This document shows, one piece after another, positions 9,501-17,567 of a stretch of 64,000 nucleotides of DNA (position 1 is its first letter; each line of letters begins with the position of its first letter). The translations under genes were made by a program, and so were the position numbers. Origin of the DNA: Paraburkholderia sp. GTDB taxonomy: Bacteria > Pseudomonadota > Gammaproteobacteria > Burkholderiales > Burkholderiaceae. The stretch is from the NCBI GenBank assembly GCA_004322045.1, contig SCRN01000011.1, forward strand, positions 62,001 through 126,000. The letters run 5' to 3'. Below the pieces are notes generated by a model, which saw only the letters and a program-made list of their open reading frames with translations, made no database searches and had not been told where the DNA came from.

Positions 9501-9518
9501 GTTGTCGGTCGTTTGCAT
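6516..9518 (-). CDS. nrdA: Ribonucleoside-diphosphate reductase subunit alpha, class Ia
   Basis: A 1000-residue catalytic subunit, longer than the roughly 760 residues of E. coli. The N-terminus carries an ATP-cone (KVIRRNGSVVSFEPSKI), the allosteric activity switch. The barrel shows an active-site cysteine in SQLSSCYL (about residue 373), NLCTEI with the thiyl Cys and Glu (about 588), and AVCNLGSVN with the partner cysteine. The C-terminus ends CEACQ, the swinging CxxC pair. Between the fold and this tail is an unusual Gly/Ala-rich linker of about 45 residues. The ATG at 9518 is preceded by AGGAG. NrdR-type boxes far upstream suggest NrdR repression. Confidence 0.96.
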   Translation of the reverse strand: MQTTDNMTSQHEGALSGRAVSGQGGAYAQPLAPQATFADYKVIRRNGSVVSFEPSKIAIAVTKAFLAVNGGQGAASARVRELVEQLTQNVVRALVRSRPNGGTFHIEDIQDQVELALMRGGEHNVARAYVLYREKRNQERGHEQEGTATPSSGLNVVDNGITRPLDLQALHALIASACENLGDAVSPQPIVAETVKNLYDGVPMSQVYDSAILAARTMIEKDPAYSQATARILLHTIRREILGEEVTQGEMNERYDEYFPQFIKRGVEAELLDEKLLQYDMKRLGAALDANRDLQFGYLGLQTLYDRYFLHVEGTRIEMPQAFFMRVAMGLALNEIDREARAIEFYNVLSTFDFMSSTPTLFNSGTRRSQLSSCYLTTVADDLDGIYEALKENALLSKFAGGLGNDWTRVRALGSHIKGTNGKSQGVVPFLKVVNDTAVAVNQGGKRKGAVCAYLETWHLDIEEFLELRKNTGDDRRRTHDMNTANWIPDLFMRRVMEGGDWTLFSPSTCPDLHDKFGADFEKAYTAYEEKVERGEIKLFKRIPAAQLWRKMLGMLFETGHPWITFKDPCNVRSPQQHVGVVHSSNLCTEITLNTSDAEIAVCNLGSVNLVAHLVKQADGSYALDHDKLKRTVGVAMRMLDNVIDINYYAVPKARNSNLKHRPVGMGIMGFQDCLHLLRVPYASEQAVEFADRSMEAVCYYAYYASTELAEERGRYSSYRGSLWDRGILPQDTLKLLEQARGGYVEVDTSETMDWATLRSRIATHGMRNSNCVAIAPTATISNIIGVSACIEPTFQNLYVKSNLSGEFTVVNDYLVRDLKARGLWDEVMVADLKYFDGTLSRIDRVPADLRAIYATAFEVDPKWLVEAASRRQKWIDQAQSLNIYMAGASGKKLDEVYKLAWVRGLKTTYYLRTMAATHVEKSTVAHGALNAVRSDDGGASGGGAAGGFGAMGGAIGGGAGSPAGGMNAASAAQQEPQPDGPACMLRPGDPGFDECEACQ

Positions 9519-9812
9519 GTGCAAAGCTCCTGATCTTGGATGTGCGGTTAAACCGCGGATTGGAACAACCGCCGCGCCACCCCGAGCGCGAACGATGAGG
9601 TGCGGGAGAAGAAACGAAGCGAGCGGGCTGCGTGGCAGCGCGAGTCGAAAAAGACGATGGTTTTCGTCATGGCTTTTGCGGCTCCGGCTCGCCCCGTTTT
9701 TTGCCCCGAAGGTGGAACGCCGGGCTATGCCCGGCGCTCGACCCAGATGATTTTCACGCCGCATTCTGCGGTCCGGGCTCGCTGCCCGCTGCTTGGACAC
9801 CACGGCGCGTCG

Positions 9813-9859
9813 ACACAATATCTAGTGCAACTGCGTCGAATTGCCACCAAGTATAGTAG
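9813..9859 (-). promoter_or_regulatory. Pair of NrdR-type boxes
   Basis: Box 1 at 9813-9828 (acacaatatctagtgc) fits the NrdR consensus acaCwAtATaTwGtgt closely. Box 2 at 9844-9859 has the weaker core CCAAGTATAG (7 of 10 core positions). Their cores are 31 bases apart, the three-helical-turn spacing typical of NrdR pairs. Box 2 overlaps the candidate -10 and box 1 lies just downstream of the predicted start, positions suited to repression when dATP is plentiful. Confidence 0.7.
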
Positions 9860-9877
9860 AGCGAAGGGGCAAATCAA
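9850..9877 (-). promoter_or_regulatory. Candidate nrdA promoter
   Basis: On the minus strand, TTGATT (9872-9877) and TATACT (9850-9855) are separated by 16 bases, a good sigma-70 fit. It coincides with the NrdR-box pair, which supports both calls. The nrdA start codon is about 330 bases downstream. Confidence 0.6.
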
Positions 9878-9998
9878 AACGCTTTATTTGACGCTGGACG
9901 CTTGACTTTTGATTAACCGAGCCGGGACAAGGACTTATCGGAAACGCAAGCAGTACGCGGATTTGCGCTGTCCGGGCCAGGCCGCGCCGGAGCGATAA

Positions 9999-10577
9999 TC
10001 AGGCCCGCCGATAGGGGAAATACCGATCCGCGAGCGCGGTCTCGCGCTGCACCCTCGCCCAATCGAAATGCGGGCCTGGATCGGTCTTGCGGCCGGGCGC
10101 GATATCGGAATGGCCGGCCAACGCCTCGATCGGGTAATACGCGGCGAGCGCCGCGACCAGCGAAGCAAGCGTCGCGTATTGGGCGGGCTCGAAGGGTTGG
10201 TCGTCCGCCCCCTCCAGCTCGATGCCCACGGAGAAATCGTTGCAACGTTCGCGCCCGAAGAAACTCGAGACGCCCGCATGCCAAGCACGCGCGTCGCACG
10301 ATACGAACTGTTCGAGTTCACCGTCACGGCGTATCACGAAGTGAGACGACACGCGCAAGCCGCGCAGATGAGCGTCGTAATAAGGATGCGCGTCGCAGTC
10401 GAGGCGGTTCAGGAAAAGATCGGCAATCGCGCTGCCGCCGAATTGTCCCGGCGGCAAGCTGATGTTGTGGACGACGATCAACGTCGGGATCGCACCGGCG
10501 GGGCGCGCCTCGAAATTCGGCGACGGCAGCGCACACGCGCCGCGCACCCAGCCGTCGTCACCGACGGCGAACGGCAT
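9999..10577 (-). CDS. ampD: 1,6-anhydro-N-acetylmuramyl-L-alanine amidase AmpD
   Basis: A 192-residue zinc amidase of the Amidase_2 fold. Zinc ligands are visible as H37 (IVVHNIS), H156 and D166 (AGHSDIAPGRKTDPG), matching H34, H154 and D164 of characterised AmpD. It cleaves the peptide from anhydro-muropeptides in the cytoplasm during cell-wall recycling, and in many Gram-negatives its loss derepresses AmpC beta-lactamase. The start is the ATG at 10577, five bases after the preceding gene's stop, so the two are probably co-transcribed. Longer in-frame extensions read into the neighbouring gene and are not real. Confidence 0.93.
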   Translation of the reverse strand: MPFAVGDDGWVRGACALPSPNFEARPAGAIPTLIVVHNISLPPGQFGGSAIADLFLNRLDCDAHPYYDAHLRGLRVSSHFVIRRDGELEQFVSCDARAWHAGVSSFFGRERCNDFSVGIELEGADDQPFEPAQYATLASLVAALAAYYPIEALAGHSDIAPGRKTDPGPHFDWARVQRETALADRYFPYRRA

Positions 10578-10582
10578 TGCGC

Positions 10583-10885
10583 TCACCGGCCCTCGCGGCC
10601 GCTCGCGCGCGCCGCATACCGCCGCGCGTGCTCGGCACTGCAAAAATAGCGGGCGCCGCCGAAAACGGACTCGCTCTTTGGCGCATGCACGCCGCAGACG
10701 GCGCAGCGCACCATCGGCTCGACAAGCTGACGCGGCTCGCTTGACGGTTGCGGCCGCGCGCCGCCGCGCGCGGCGCCGGGGCGAGCCGCGCCGCGCATCG
10801 CGGCTTGCGTTTGAGCGGCGCGCATCGTCTTGACCAGCCACCGGGCGGCCAATACGAAGACGACGAGTAGAAGAATCTGTCGCAT
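10583..10885 (-). CDS. Small PP0621-type membrane protein with zinc ribbon
   Basis: A 100-residue protein. Residues 2-16 are a hydrophobic membrane anchor (RQILLLVVFVLAARWL), followed by an Ala/Arg/Pro-rich linker. The C-terminal mini-domain has cysteines in CAVCGVH and a YFCSAEHARRYA motif, resembling a TRASH-like or zinc-ribbon metal site. Relatives are annotated as PP0621-family or hypothetical proteins beside ampD and the CcsA-like gene in beta- and gammaproteobacteria. Function unknown. It lies five bases from each neighbour, in an apparent three-gene operon. Confidence 0.8.
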   Translation of the reverse strand: MRQILLLVVFVLAARWLVKTMRAAQTQAAMRGAARPGAARGGARPQPSSEPRQLVEPMVRCAVCGVHAPKSESVFGGARYFCSAEHARRYAARASGREGR

Positions 10886-10890
10886 GAAGA

Positions 10891-11790
10891 TCAAACCACG
10901 GGACGATGAAGCAGCACCTCGAAGACGAAGCGGCTGCCCACGTAAGCGAGCAGCAAGGCGATGAACGATGCAAGCACCCAGCGCAGCGCTGCCCGCCCGC
11001 GCCAGCCCGAAACCTTGCGCGCGGTCAGCAAGCCGCCAAACATGATCCAAGACAGCACGGCGAAGACGGTCTTGTGATCGAACGTGAGCGGGCGGCCCAG
11101 CAACTGCTCGCTGAACAGGACGCCCGAGATGAGCGTGAGCGTAAGCAACGCGAAGGCGGCGCTAATCAAGCGGAACAATAGCTTTTCCAGCGTGAGCAGC
11201 GGCGGCAGCGTATCGAGCCAACTGGCGACCCACCCCCCGCCGCTTCGCTCGAGCGCGCCGCGCAACGCATGAAGGCGACGCTCGGCAAAGAGCATCAGCA
11301 CGGCGTGCAGCGCGGCGATAGCGGCCAGCCCATAGGCAATGTTCGCGATGATGAAGTGGGTCTTGAACAGCGGTGCGGCCGCGTACGGCAGCACCTGCAC
11401 GCCTCCGAACACGAGCGGCAGCAACGCGGCCACGCATGCGAAGGGCAGCACGAGCAGGCCGAGGCTCTCGAGCGGAAAGAAAAAATTCTCGATCCAGTAG
11501 ATGCAGGCCCCGAGCCAAAACATGGCCGACAGCGCGAACGCGAAACCGAACACCATCGCGTGGCGCGGGAAGATGGTGGTATGCAGCAACACCCCGTGCG
11601 CGACGATCGCCGCGAACAGCAGCACGCGCGCCAGACGCGGCGAGAGCGCGAACGAGACGCGCGCTGCCGCGGGCACGGGCGGCACGCTCGAGAGCATCGA
11701 CGGCGCACTTTCGAGCCGGTGCGCGCGCCACCCGGCGACGGCCAGTCCCCCGTAAAGGAGCGCGGTGAGGGCATACAGTACAATATCCAT
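10891..11790 (-). CDS. CcsA/YpjD-like cytochrome c assembly family membrane protein
   Basis: A 299-residue polytopic membrane protein with about eight hydrophobic segments. It carries conserved His in hydrophobic contexts (FKTHFIIANIAYG, LTFDHKTVFAVLSW), as in the CcsA/HemX/YpjD family of haem-handling proteins. In many proteobacteria the gene lies next to ffh, as here, and is called an inner membrane protein rather than a true CcsA. The ATG is at 11790; ffh is transcribed divergently from the 97-base gap. Confidence 0.85.
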   Translation of the reverse strand: MDIVLYALTALLYGGLAVAGWRAHRLESAPSMLSSVPPVPAAARVSFALSPRLARVLLFAAIVAHGVLLHTTIFPRHAMVFGFAFALSAMFWLGACIYWIENFFFPLESLGLLVLPFACVAALLPLVFGGVQVLPYAAAPLFKTHFIIANIAYGLAAIAALHAVLMLFAERRLHALRGALERSGGGWVASWLDTLPPLLTLEKLLFRLISAAFALLTLTLISGVLFSEQLLGRPLTFDHKTVFAVLSWIMFGGLLTARKVSGWRGRAALRWVLASFIALLLAYVGSRFVFEVLLHRPVV

Positions 11791-11887
11791 ATCCCAAGTT
11801 TACACTAGGCCGCCTTTCCCGCCCTGCTCGTGCGATGAGTCGACGAGCCGATGAGCGAAAGGCGGCCGCCTTGCCCAACCGCCCCCC

Positions 11888-13255
11888 ATGCTCGACACAC
11901 TCACCCAACGGATGGCGCGCGTCGTCAAGACGCTGCGCGGCGAAGCCCGCCTCACCGAAGCCAACACGCAGGAAATGCTGCGCGAAGTGCGTCTCGCACT
12001 GCTAGAGGCCGACGTAGCGCTACCGGTCGTGCGCGACTTCATCGCCAAGGTCAAGGAAAAGGCGCTCGGCGAAGAAGTGATGCAAAGCCTGTCGCCGGGC
12101 CAAGCGCTCGTCGCCGTCGTCCAGCGCGAATTGACGGCCGTTATCGGCGGCGACTACGAGGGCCACGCCGCGGAGCTGAACCTCGCTGTCACGCCGCCCG
12201 CGGTCATCCTCATGGCGGGTCTGCAAGGCGCGGGTAAAACCACCACGGTCGGCAAGCTCGCGAAGATGTTGCGCGAGAAGCACAAGAAGAAGGTGCTGAC
12301 GGTCTCGTGCGACGTCTACCGTCCCGCCGCTATCGCGCAGCTCAAGACAGTCACGGAGCAGGTCGGCGCCGATTTCTTCCCCTCGGAGCCGAATCAAAAA
12401 CCGGTCGACATCGCGCTTGGCGCCCTCGACTGGGCCAAGCGCCACTATCACGACGTGCTGATCGTCGACACCGCCGGCCGTCTGGGCATCGACGAGGCGA
12501 TGATGCAGGAGATCGCCGCGCTGCACGCGGCCGTCAAGCCGGTCGAAACGCTGTTCGTGGTCGATGCGATGCTCGGCCAAGACGCCGTGAACACGGCCAA
12601 GGCGTTCAACGACGCGCTGCCCCTCACGGGCGTGGTGCTGACCAAGCTCGACGGCGATTCGCGCGGCGGTGCGGCGCTATCGGTGCGCCACGTGACGGGC
12701 AAGCCGATCAAGTTCGTCGGCGTGGCGGAGAAGCTCGACGGGCTCGAGGTGTTCTACCCCGAGCGGATGGCCAATCGCATTCTCGGCATGGGCGACATTC
12801 TGGCGCTGGTCGAGGAGGCGCAGCGCAACGTCGACGTGAAGGCCGCGCAAAAGCTCGCCGACAAAGTCAAGAAAGGCGGCGACTTCGATCTCAACGATTT
12901 CCGCGCTCAACTGTCGCAGATGAAGAACATGGGGGGGCTGTCCACCTTGATGGACAAGCTGCCTGCACAGTTCCAGCAAGCCGCGGCCGGCGCGGATATG
13001 GGACAGGCCGAGAAGCAAATGCGCCGCATGGAGGGCATCATCAACTCCATGACCCCGGCCGAGCGGGCCAAGCCCGAGCTCATCAAAGCCACGCGCAAGC
13101 GCCGCATCGCGGCAGGCGCCGGGGTGCAGGTGCAGGAAGTGAACCGCATGCTCAATCAGTACGAGCAGATGCGCACGATGATGAAAAAGCTCAAGGGCGG
13201 CAATCTGCAGAAAATGATGCGCGGCATGAAGGGCATGCTGCCGGGCATGCGTTAA
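11888..13255 (+). CDS. ffh: Signal recognition particle protein Ffh
   Basis: A 455-residue SRP54 GTPase. The N domain is residues 1-90. The G domain has the P-loop GLQGAGKTTT (about residues 107-116), DTAGR and TKLDGDSRGG motifs. The C-terminal M domain is Met-rich, ending QKMMRGMKGMLPGMR, and binds signal peptides and 4.5S RNA. It delivers nascent inner-membrane proteins to FtsY and SecYEG. It is divergent from the CcsA-like gene, a common arrangement. Confidence 0.97.
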   Translation: MLDTLTQRMARVVKTLRGEARLTEANTQEMLREVRLALLEADVALPVVRDFIAKVKEKALGEEVMQSLSPGQALVAVVQRELTAVIGGDYEGHAAELNLAVTPPAVILMAGLQGAGKTTTVGKLAKMLREKHKKKVLTVSCDVYRPAAIAQLKTVTEQVGADFFPSEPNQKPVDIALGALDWAKRHYHDVLIVDTAGRLGIDEAMMQEIAALHAAVKPVETLFVVDAMLGQDAVNTAKAFNDALPLTGVVLTKLDGDSRGGAALSVRHVTGKPIKFVGVAEKLDGLEVFYPERMANRILGMGDILALVEEAQRNVDVKAAQKLADKVKKGGDFDLNDFRAQLSQMKNMGGLSTLMDKLPAQFQQAAAGADMGQAEKQMRRMEGIINSMTPAERAKPELIKATRKRRIAAGAGVQVQEVNRMLNQYEQMRTMMKKLKGGNLQKMMRGMKGMLPGMR

Positions 13256-13331
13256 GCGCAGGGGTTAATGCCGAGGCGCGTCGCCGCGCCGCACTCCACA
13301 CTATGTATACAGTCACTGCTCGCCGAACGCC

Positions 13332-13883
13332 ATGAATCGCGAAGAAGCTCTCCATATCTTTCAACACTCGGAAGAGATCGTCTCGGCCTCCGAGGTCAAT
13401 GCGTCGATCGCGCGCATGGCCACGGCCATCCGCACGCAAATCGGCGAGGATTTTCCGCTGCTGTTGTCGGTGATGGGCGGCGCGGCCGTATTTACGGGCA
13501 TGCTGCTGCCGCATTTGGACTTCCCGCTCGAGTTCGATTACATCCATCTGACGCGCTACCGCAATACGACCAAAGGCAGCGCCGACATGCAGTGGCGCGT
13601 CGCACCGGCGGAATCGGTCAAAGACCGCGTCGTGCTGGTGCTCGACGACATCCTCGATGAAGGCGAAACCATGGCCGCGATTCGCGATCGAATTCTCGCC
13701 ATGGGCGCCAAGCGCTTCCTGAGTGCGGTGTTGTGCGAGAAGCAGCTCGCAAAAGCCAAACCGCTGCGCCCCGATTTCTGCGGCTTCGAAGTGCCCGATC
13801 GCTACGTGTTCGGTTGCGGCATGGACGCGAAGGGCTACTGGCGCAACTTGCCGACCATTCGCGCGCTGACCGAAGGCGCTTGA
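13332..13883 (+). CDS. hpt: Hypoxanthine-guanine phosphoribosyltransferase
   Basis: A 183-residue type I phosphoribosyltransferase. The PRPP-binding motif VVLVLDDILDEGETMAA is clear at about residues 101-117, and VMGGAAVFTGMLLPHL gives the upstream PPi loop. It salvages hypoxanthine and guanine to IMP and GMP. The C-terminal hood ending MDAKGYWRNLPTIRAL is typical of the Burkholderia enzymes. It starts 76 bases after ffh and is followed by a hairpin terminator candidate. Confidence 0.92.
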   Translation: MNREEALHIFQHSEEIVSASEVNASIARMATAIRTQIGEDFPLLLSVMGGAAVFTGMLLPHLDFPLEFDYIHLTRYRNTTKGSADMQWRVAPAESVKDRVVLVLDDILDEGETMAAIRDRILAMGAKRFLSAVLCEKQLAKAKPLRPDFCGFEVPDRYVFGCGMDAKGYWRNLPTIRALTEGA

Positions 13884-14018
13884 TGCGGGCGGCCGGCAAC
13901 GCGCTCAATCGGCGCGCGCCGTAGGAGGCGCGCTTCGGCTAGCAGGCGGGCCGCATCCGGCCGGTTGGAACCGGTGCACGACACAGGCGCCCAACGCAAC
14001 GCCGAAGCAGCTTGCCAG

Positions 14019-14058
14019 CGATGGGCCGCGAACCGGAGCGGCGGCCCATCGTTTCCTT
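14019..14058 (+). terminator. Hairpin terminator candidate after hpt
   Basis: Perfect 11-bp stem (14019-14029 with 14041-14051) with an 11-base loop, followed on the plus strand by TTTCCTT. It lies between the converging hpt and proS genes and overlaps the last bases of proS. The T-run is weak. Confidence 0.5.
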
Positions 14059-15808
14059 AGCGTGCGAGGCCCGTGCGTGCGAGCGCCGAACGGATCTTTT
14101 CGGCGGCGGTAGCGGCAGCTTCGTCGATCGGCAGCAGCGTCGCTTGCGCGTCGCGACGGCCCTGATATTCCACCTTGCCTTCCTTGAGCCCGCGCTCGCC
14201 GATCACGAGCCGATGCGGCACGCCGATCAACTCCCAATCGGCGAACATGACGCCCGGGCGCTCGCCCCGATCGTCGAGAATCACGTCGATCCCCGCCTGC
14301 GTCAGTTGCGCATAGAGCTTGTCCGTTTCGGCGCGCACGCTCTCGCTGCGGTCGTAGCCCATCGGGCACAAGACGAGTTCGAACGGCGCGATCGCTTCCG
14401 GCCAGATGATGCCGCGCTCGTCGAAGTTCTGCTCGATGGCCGCACCGAGGATGCGCGTGATGCCGATGCCGTAACAGCCCATGACCATCGGCTGCGGCTT
14501 GCCGGTCTCGTCGAGGAAGGTCGCGCCCATTGCATCGGAGTATTTCGTACCGAGCTGAAACACGTGCCCCACCTCGATGCCACGGCAGATTTCGATCGTG
14601 CCCTTGCCGTCGGGCGACGGATCGCCGGGACGCACGTTGCGGATATCCGCGACGACGGGCTCCGGCAGGTCACGCCCCCAATTCACGCCGGTCGTGTGAT
14701 AGTCGACCTCGTTCGAACCGACGACGAAGTCGCTCATGTTCGCTACCGTGCGATCGGCGACGACCTTGACCGGCTTTTTCGTGCCGATCGGGCCTAGGTA
14801 CCCCGGCGGCGTGCCGAACCATTCGATGATCTCGGCCTCGGTAGCGAATCGGAACCCTGCGAGACCCGGCAGCTTGCCGACTTTCACCTCGTTCAAATCG
14901 TGATCGCCGCGCAGCATCAACAGCCAAATGGTCGGCTCGGCGCCCTCGTTGTCCGTCGCAAGGATGATCGACTTGATCGTGCGCTCGAGCGGGATGTTCA
15001 AGAGCTCGGCGACCGCTTCGCATTTGGCTTTGCCGGGCGTGGCCGTCTTTTGCATCGCCTCGCGCGGCGCGGCGCGCTCGGCGTAGAGCGGCAGCGCTTC
15101 GGCCGCTTCGACGTTGGCCGCGAAATCGGAAGACGGGCAGTAGGCGACATCGTCTTCGCCGGTCGCCGCGATGACGTGAAATTCCTGCGAGCGATTGCCG
15201 CCGATCGCGCCGCTATCGGCTGCGACAGCGCGAAACTGGAGCCCGATCCGCGTGAAGATGCGCACGTAAGCATCGAACATTTTCTGATACGACTCTTGCA
15301 GGCCGGCCTGGTCCTTGTCGAACGAGTAGGCGTCCTTCATGGTGAACTCGCGGCCGCGCATCACGCCGAAACGGGGACGAATTTCATCGCGGAACTTCGT
15401 CTGAATCTGATAGAAGTTCACCGGCAATTGCCGATAACTCTTGATCTGGTTGCGCGCGATGTCGGTCACCACCTCTTCGTGCGTCGGCCCAAGCACGAAA
15501 TCGGTCTGCTTACGATCTTTGAAGCGCAGCAATTCGGGGCCGTACTGTTCCCAACGCCCCGATTCCTGCCACAGCTCGGCCGGCTGCACCGTCGGCATCA
15601 ATAGCTCGAGCGCGCCTGCGCGGTTCATCTCCTCGCGCACGATCGCCTCGACCTTGCGGATCGAGCGCAAGCCGACGGGCAGATAGCTGTAGACGCCGCC
15701 TGCCACGCGCCGAATCATGCCCGCGCGCAACATCAATTTGTGGCTGACGACTTCCGCGTCCGCCGGAGCTTCCTTCAAGGTGCCGATAAAGAAACGGGTG
15801 GCTTTCAT
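14057..15808 (-). CDS. proS: Prolyl-tRNA synthetase, bacterial type
   Basis: A 583-residue class II aminoacyl-tRNA synthetase. Motif 2 appears as [23 protein letters not shown], a YbaK-like editing insertion lies mid-protein (about residues 225-405, [19 protein letters not shown]), motif 3 is around [17 protein letters not shown], and an anticodon-binding domain lies C-terminal ([21 protein letters not shown]). It charges tRNA-Pro and edits Ala-tRNA-Pro; a tRNA-Pro(CGG) gene lies about 9 kb away. The ATG at 15808 begins the conserved [15 protein letters not shown]. The gene diverges from rppH. Confidence 0.97.
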   Translation of the reverse strand: MKATRFFIGTLKEAPADAEVVSHKLMLRAGMIRRVAGGVYSYLPVGLRSIRKVEAIVREEMNRAGALELLMPTVQPAELWQESGRWEQYGPELLRFKDRKQTDFVLGPTHEEVVTDIARNQIKSYRQLPVNFYQIQTKFRDEIRPRFGVMRGREFTMKDAYSFDKDQAGLQESYQKMFDAYVRIFTRIGLQFRAVAADSGAIGGNRSQEFHVIAATGEDDVAYCPSSDFAANVEAAEALPLYAERAAPREAMQKTATPGKAKCEAVAELLNIPLERTIKSIILATDNEGAEPTIWLLMLRGDHDLNEVKVGKLPGLAGFRFATEAEIIEWFGTPPGYLGPIGTKKPVKVVADRTVANMSDFVVGSNEVDYHTTGVNWGRDLPEPVVADIRNVRPGDPSPDGKGTIEICRGIEVGHVFQLGTKYSDAMGATFLDETGKPQPMVMGCYGIGITRILGAAIEQNFDERGIIWPEAIAPFELVLCPMGYDRSESVRAETDKLYAQLTQAGIDVILDDRGERPGVMFADWELIGVPHRLVIGERGLKEGKVEYQGRRDAQATLLPIDEAAATAAEKIRSALARTGLAR

Positions 15809-16034
15809 TCAACAATTTTCCAAAAGCGGCGGCTCGCAGCGAGCTGCCGGAAGAGGGGGAACGAGTGATTCGGGACATCAGCGAGAACCGCCGCCGTGCC
15901 GGCAGCATAGCCGACATCGCCTAGCCAAGCGCGGGTGCGATTCGTCAGACAAGCGATCGACAGCATGAGGCACGATTGATGCGACGGCTGGAACCCTTCT
16001 GGTGCATGCCGATGCCAAAGGCTCGTTATCTGTT

Positions 16035-16040
16035 TATAAT
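16035..16040 (+). promoter_or_regulatory. -10 box upstream of rppH
   Basis: A perfect TATAAT lies 33 bases before the rppH ATG, inside the 265-base region divergent from proS. I do not see a good -35 at the right spacing, so the call rests on the -10 alone. Confidence 0.45.
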
Positions 16041-16073
16041 CAAAGCAATTTTAAAGGATTCGAAGGTGGTTGT

Positions 16074-16709
16074 ATGCTGGATCGCGAAGGCTTTCGCCCG
16101 AACGTCGGCATCATCCTCTTGAACGCGCACAACGAGGTGTTTTGGGGTAAGCGGCTGCGTGAACATTCCTGGCAATTTCCGCAAGGGGGCATCAAGTATG
16201 GCGAGACCCCTTTGCAAGCGATGTATCGGGAGTTACACGAAGAAACCGGCTTGCGCCCGGAGCACGTCAAGATCGTCGGTCGCACGCGCGACTGGCTGCG
16301 TTACGAGGTGCCGGACAAGTTCATCAAGCGCGAAGTACGCGGCCACTACCGCGGCCAGAAACAGATCTGGTTTCTGCTTCGAATGGTCGGCCGCGACTGC
16401 GATATCTGCCTTCGCGCCACCGATCATCCCGAATTCGACGCTTGGCGCTGGAACGAGTATTGGGTCCCGCTCGATGCTGTGATCGAGTTCAAGCGGGATG
16501 TCTATCAATTGGCGCTGACCGAGCTGTCGCGCTTTTTGCGGCGCGCTGCGCCGCGCACGGAGAAGCCGCGCGGCCCGCATCACGGACATCGCTATCCGCG
16601 CGTGTCGCCCTCGGCGCAACTGCCGGAAGCGAACGGCGCGATCATGCAGGCGTCCGATGGCCCCGAACCATCGCCCTGCTCCGCGCCAAGTCTGATCTTG
16701 CCCGACTAA
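16074..16709 (+). CDS. rppH: RNA pyrophosphohydrolase RppH
   Basis: A 211-residue Nudix hydrolase. The Nudix box GX5EX7REUXEEXGU is present ([23 protein letters not shown], about residues 38-60), preceded by the RppH-typical SWQFPQGG. It removes pyrophosphate from mRNA 5' ends to start RNase E decay. I chose the ATG at 16074 ([12 protein letters not shown], the conserved family start) with AAGGTGG upstream. A Pro/Ala-rich tail of about 55 residues extends beyond the catalytic domain, as in other Burkholderia. It diverges from proS. Confidence 0.95.
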   Translation: MLDREGFRPNVGIILLNAHNEVFWGKRLREHSWQFPQGGIKYGETPLQAMYRELHEETGLRPEHVKIVGRTRDWLRYEVPDKFIKREVRGHYRGQKQIWFLLRMVGRDCDICLRATDHPEFDAWRWNEYWVPLDAVIEFKRDVYQLALTELSRFLRRAAPRTEKPRGPHHGHRYPRVSPSAQLPEANGAIMQASDGPEPSPCSAPSLILPD

Positions 16710-16890
16710 CGAGGGGCGCGCCCGAGCCGGGGCGCCGCCTCAGTTCGCTGCGCCCGTGCCGGATGCATCCGGTGCCGCTAGCCTCGCGCAATCCGTCGCC
16801 CCCAAGTCGACGCGCGATGCTCACGCGCGCGCGCAGCGGCGCTATCATTCGGTTCTTCGAATCTTTGCGCCCCTTATCGAGGTATCCATA

Positions 16891-17445
16891 TTGAAAGCGA
16901 TCGTTCTCGCGCTGACCTGCCTGGCCGGCGGCGCCATCCTGGCCGGCTGCTCGCACATGCCTGCCAATCCCAAAGACGACAGCACGTTTCAATACTTGCT
17001 CGATCGCAAGTCGGAATGGGCCGAAAACAAGGTGGAGACACTGCCGTCGCTGCCGCGCGAGCAGGATCTGATCGGGTTCGACGTGTCGCAGAACACGCCG
17101 CTGCACTTTGCGATCGACGCCAACTCACTGACGGTACAGTCCGACGGCGTCGTGCGCTACACCGTGGTCATCACGAGCCCGAGCGGCGCACGCAACATCA
17201 ACTATGAAGGCATTCGCTGCGAGACTTACGAATGGCGCCTGTACGCTGGCCTGAACGCAGAGCATAACGGCTGGGACCGGACCGTCGCCAACGATTGGTC
17301 GCGAATCGAAAACGGCAACCTCAACGCTTATCACGCGTCGCTGTACCAAGACTACTTCTGCGCGAACAAGATGCCGACGGGTAAAGCCAAGACGATCGTC
17401 GACAACATGCGCCACCATCGGACAGCGGCGTCGCTGATTCATTAG
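16891..17445 (+). CDS. CNP1-like family lipoprotein
   Basis: A 184-residue secreted lipoprotein. Starting at TTG 16891, the signal peptide ends in the lipobox ILAGC with the modified Cys near residue 14. The mature part is a single domain with conserved WAENKVETLP, YTVVITSPSGARNINYEGIRC and FCANKMP stretches, characteristic of the CNP1-like family found next to rppH in beta-proteobacteria. A GAGGTA ribosome site lies about seven bases before the TTG. Longer in-frame starts would bury the signal peptide. Function unknown. Confidence 0.85.
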   Translation: MKAIVLALTCLAGGAILAGCSHMPANPKDDSTFQYLLDRKSEWAENKVETLPSLPREQDLIGFDVSQNTPLHFAIDANSLTVQSDGVVRYTVVITSPSGARNINYEGIRCETYEWRLYAGLNAEHNGWDRTVANDWSRIENGNLNAYHASLYQDYFCANKMPTGKAKTIVDNMRHHRTAASLIH

Positions 17446-17567
17446 CGCGCAGTGCCACGCGGGGCTTACGGGTCTCGCGCATTCACGTTCCGGGCAACAC
17501 CCGCACCAGCAACTGACCGGAGCGGACCCGACGCCGCCTAACCACTAACCGCTGCCCGGCTTTGCCG

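Larger units (their letters stand above)
9519..9998. other. nrdA upstream region with long leader, no gene seen
   Basis: 480 bases between the ampD stop and the nrdA start. It holds the candidate nrdA promoter and NrdR boxes near 9813-9877. If that promoter is used, the nrdA leader is about 320 bases long. The leader includes a compact hairpin of cgccgggc/gcccggcg type near 9718-9737. No reading frame in it looks like a real protein. Confidence 0.45.

Noticed and set aside
6042-9533. Very long open frame on the plus strand opposite nrdA
   Set aside because: It mirrors nrdA on the other strand, has no known motifs, and arises from GC-rich codon structure.
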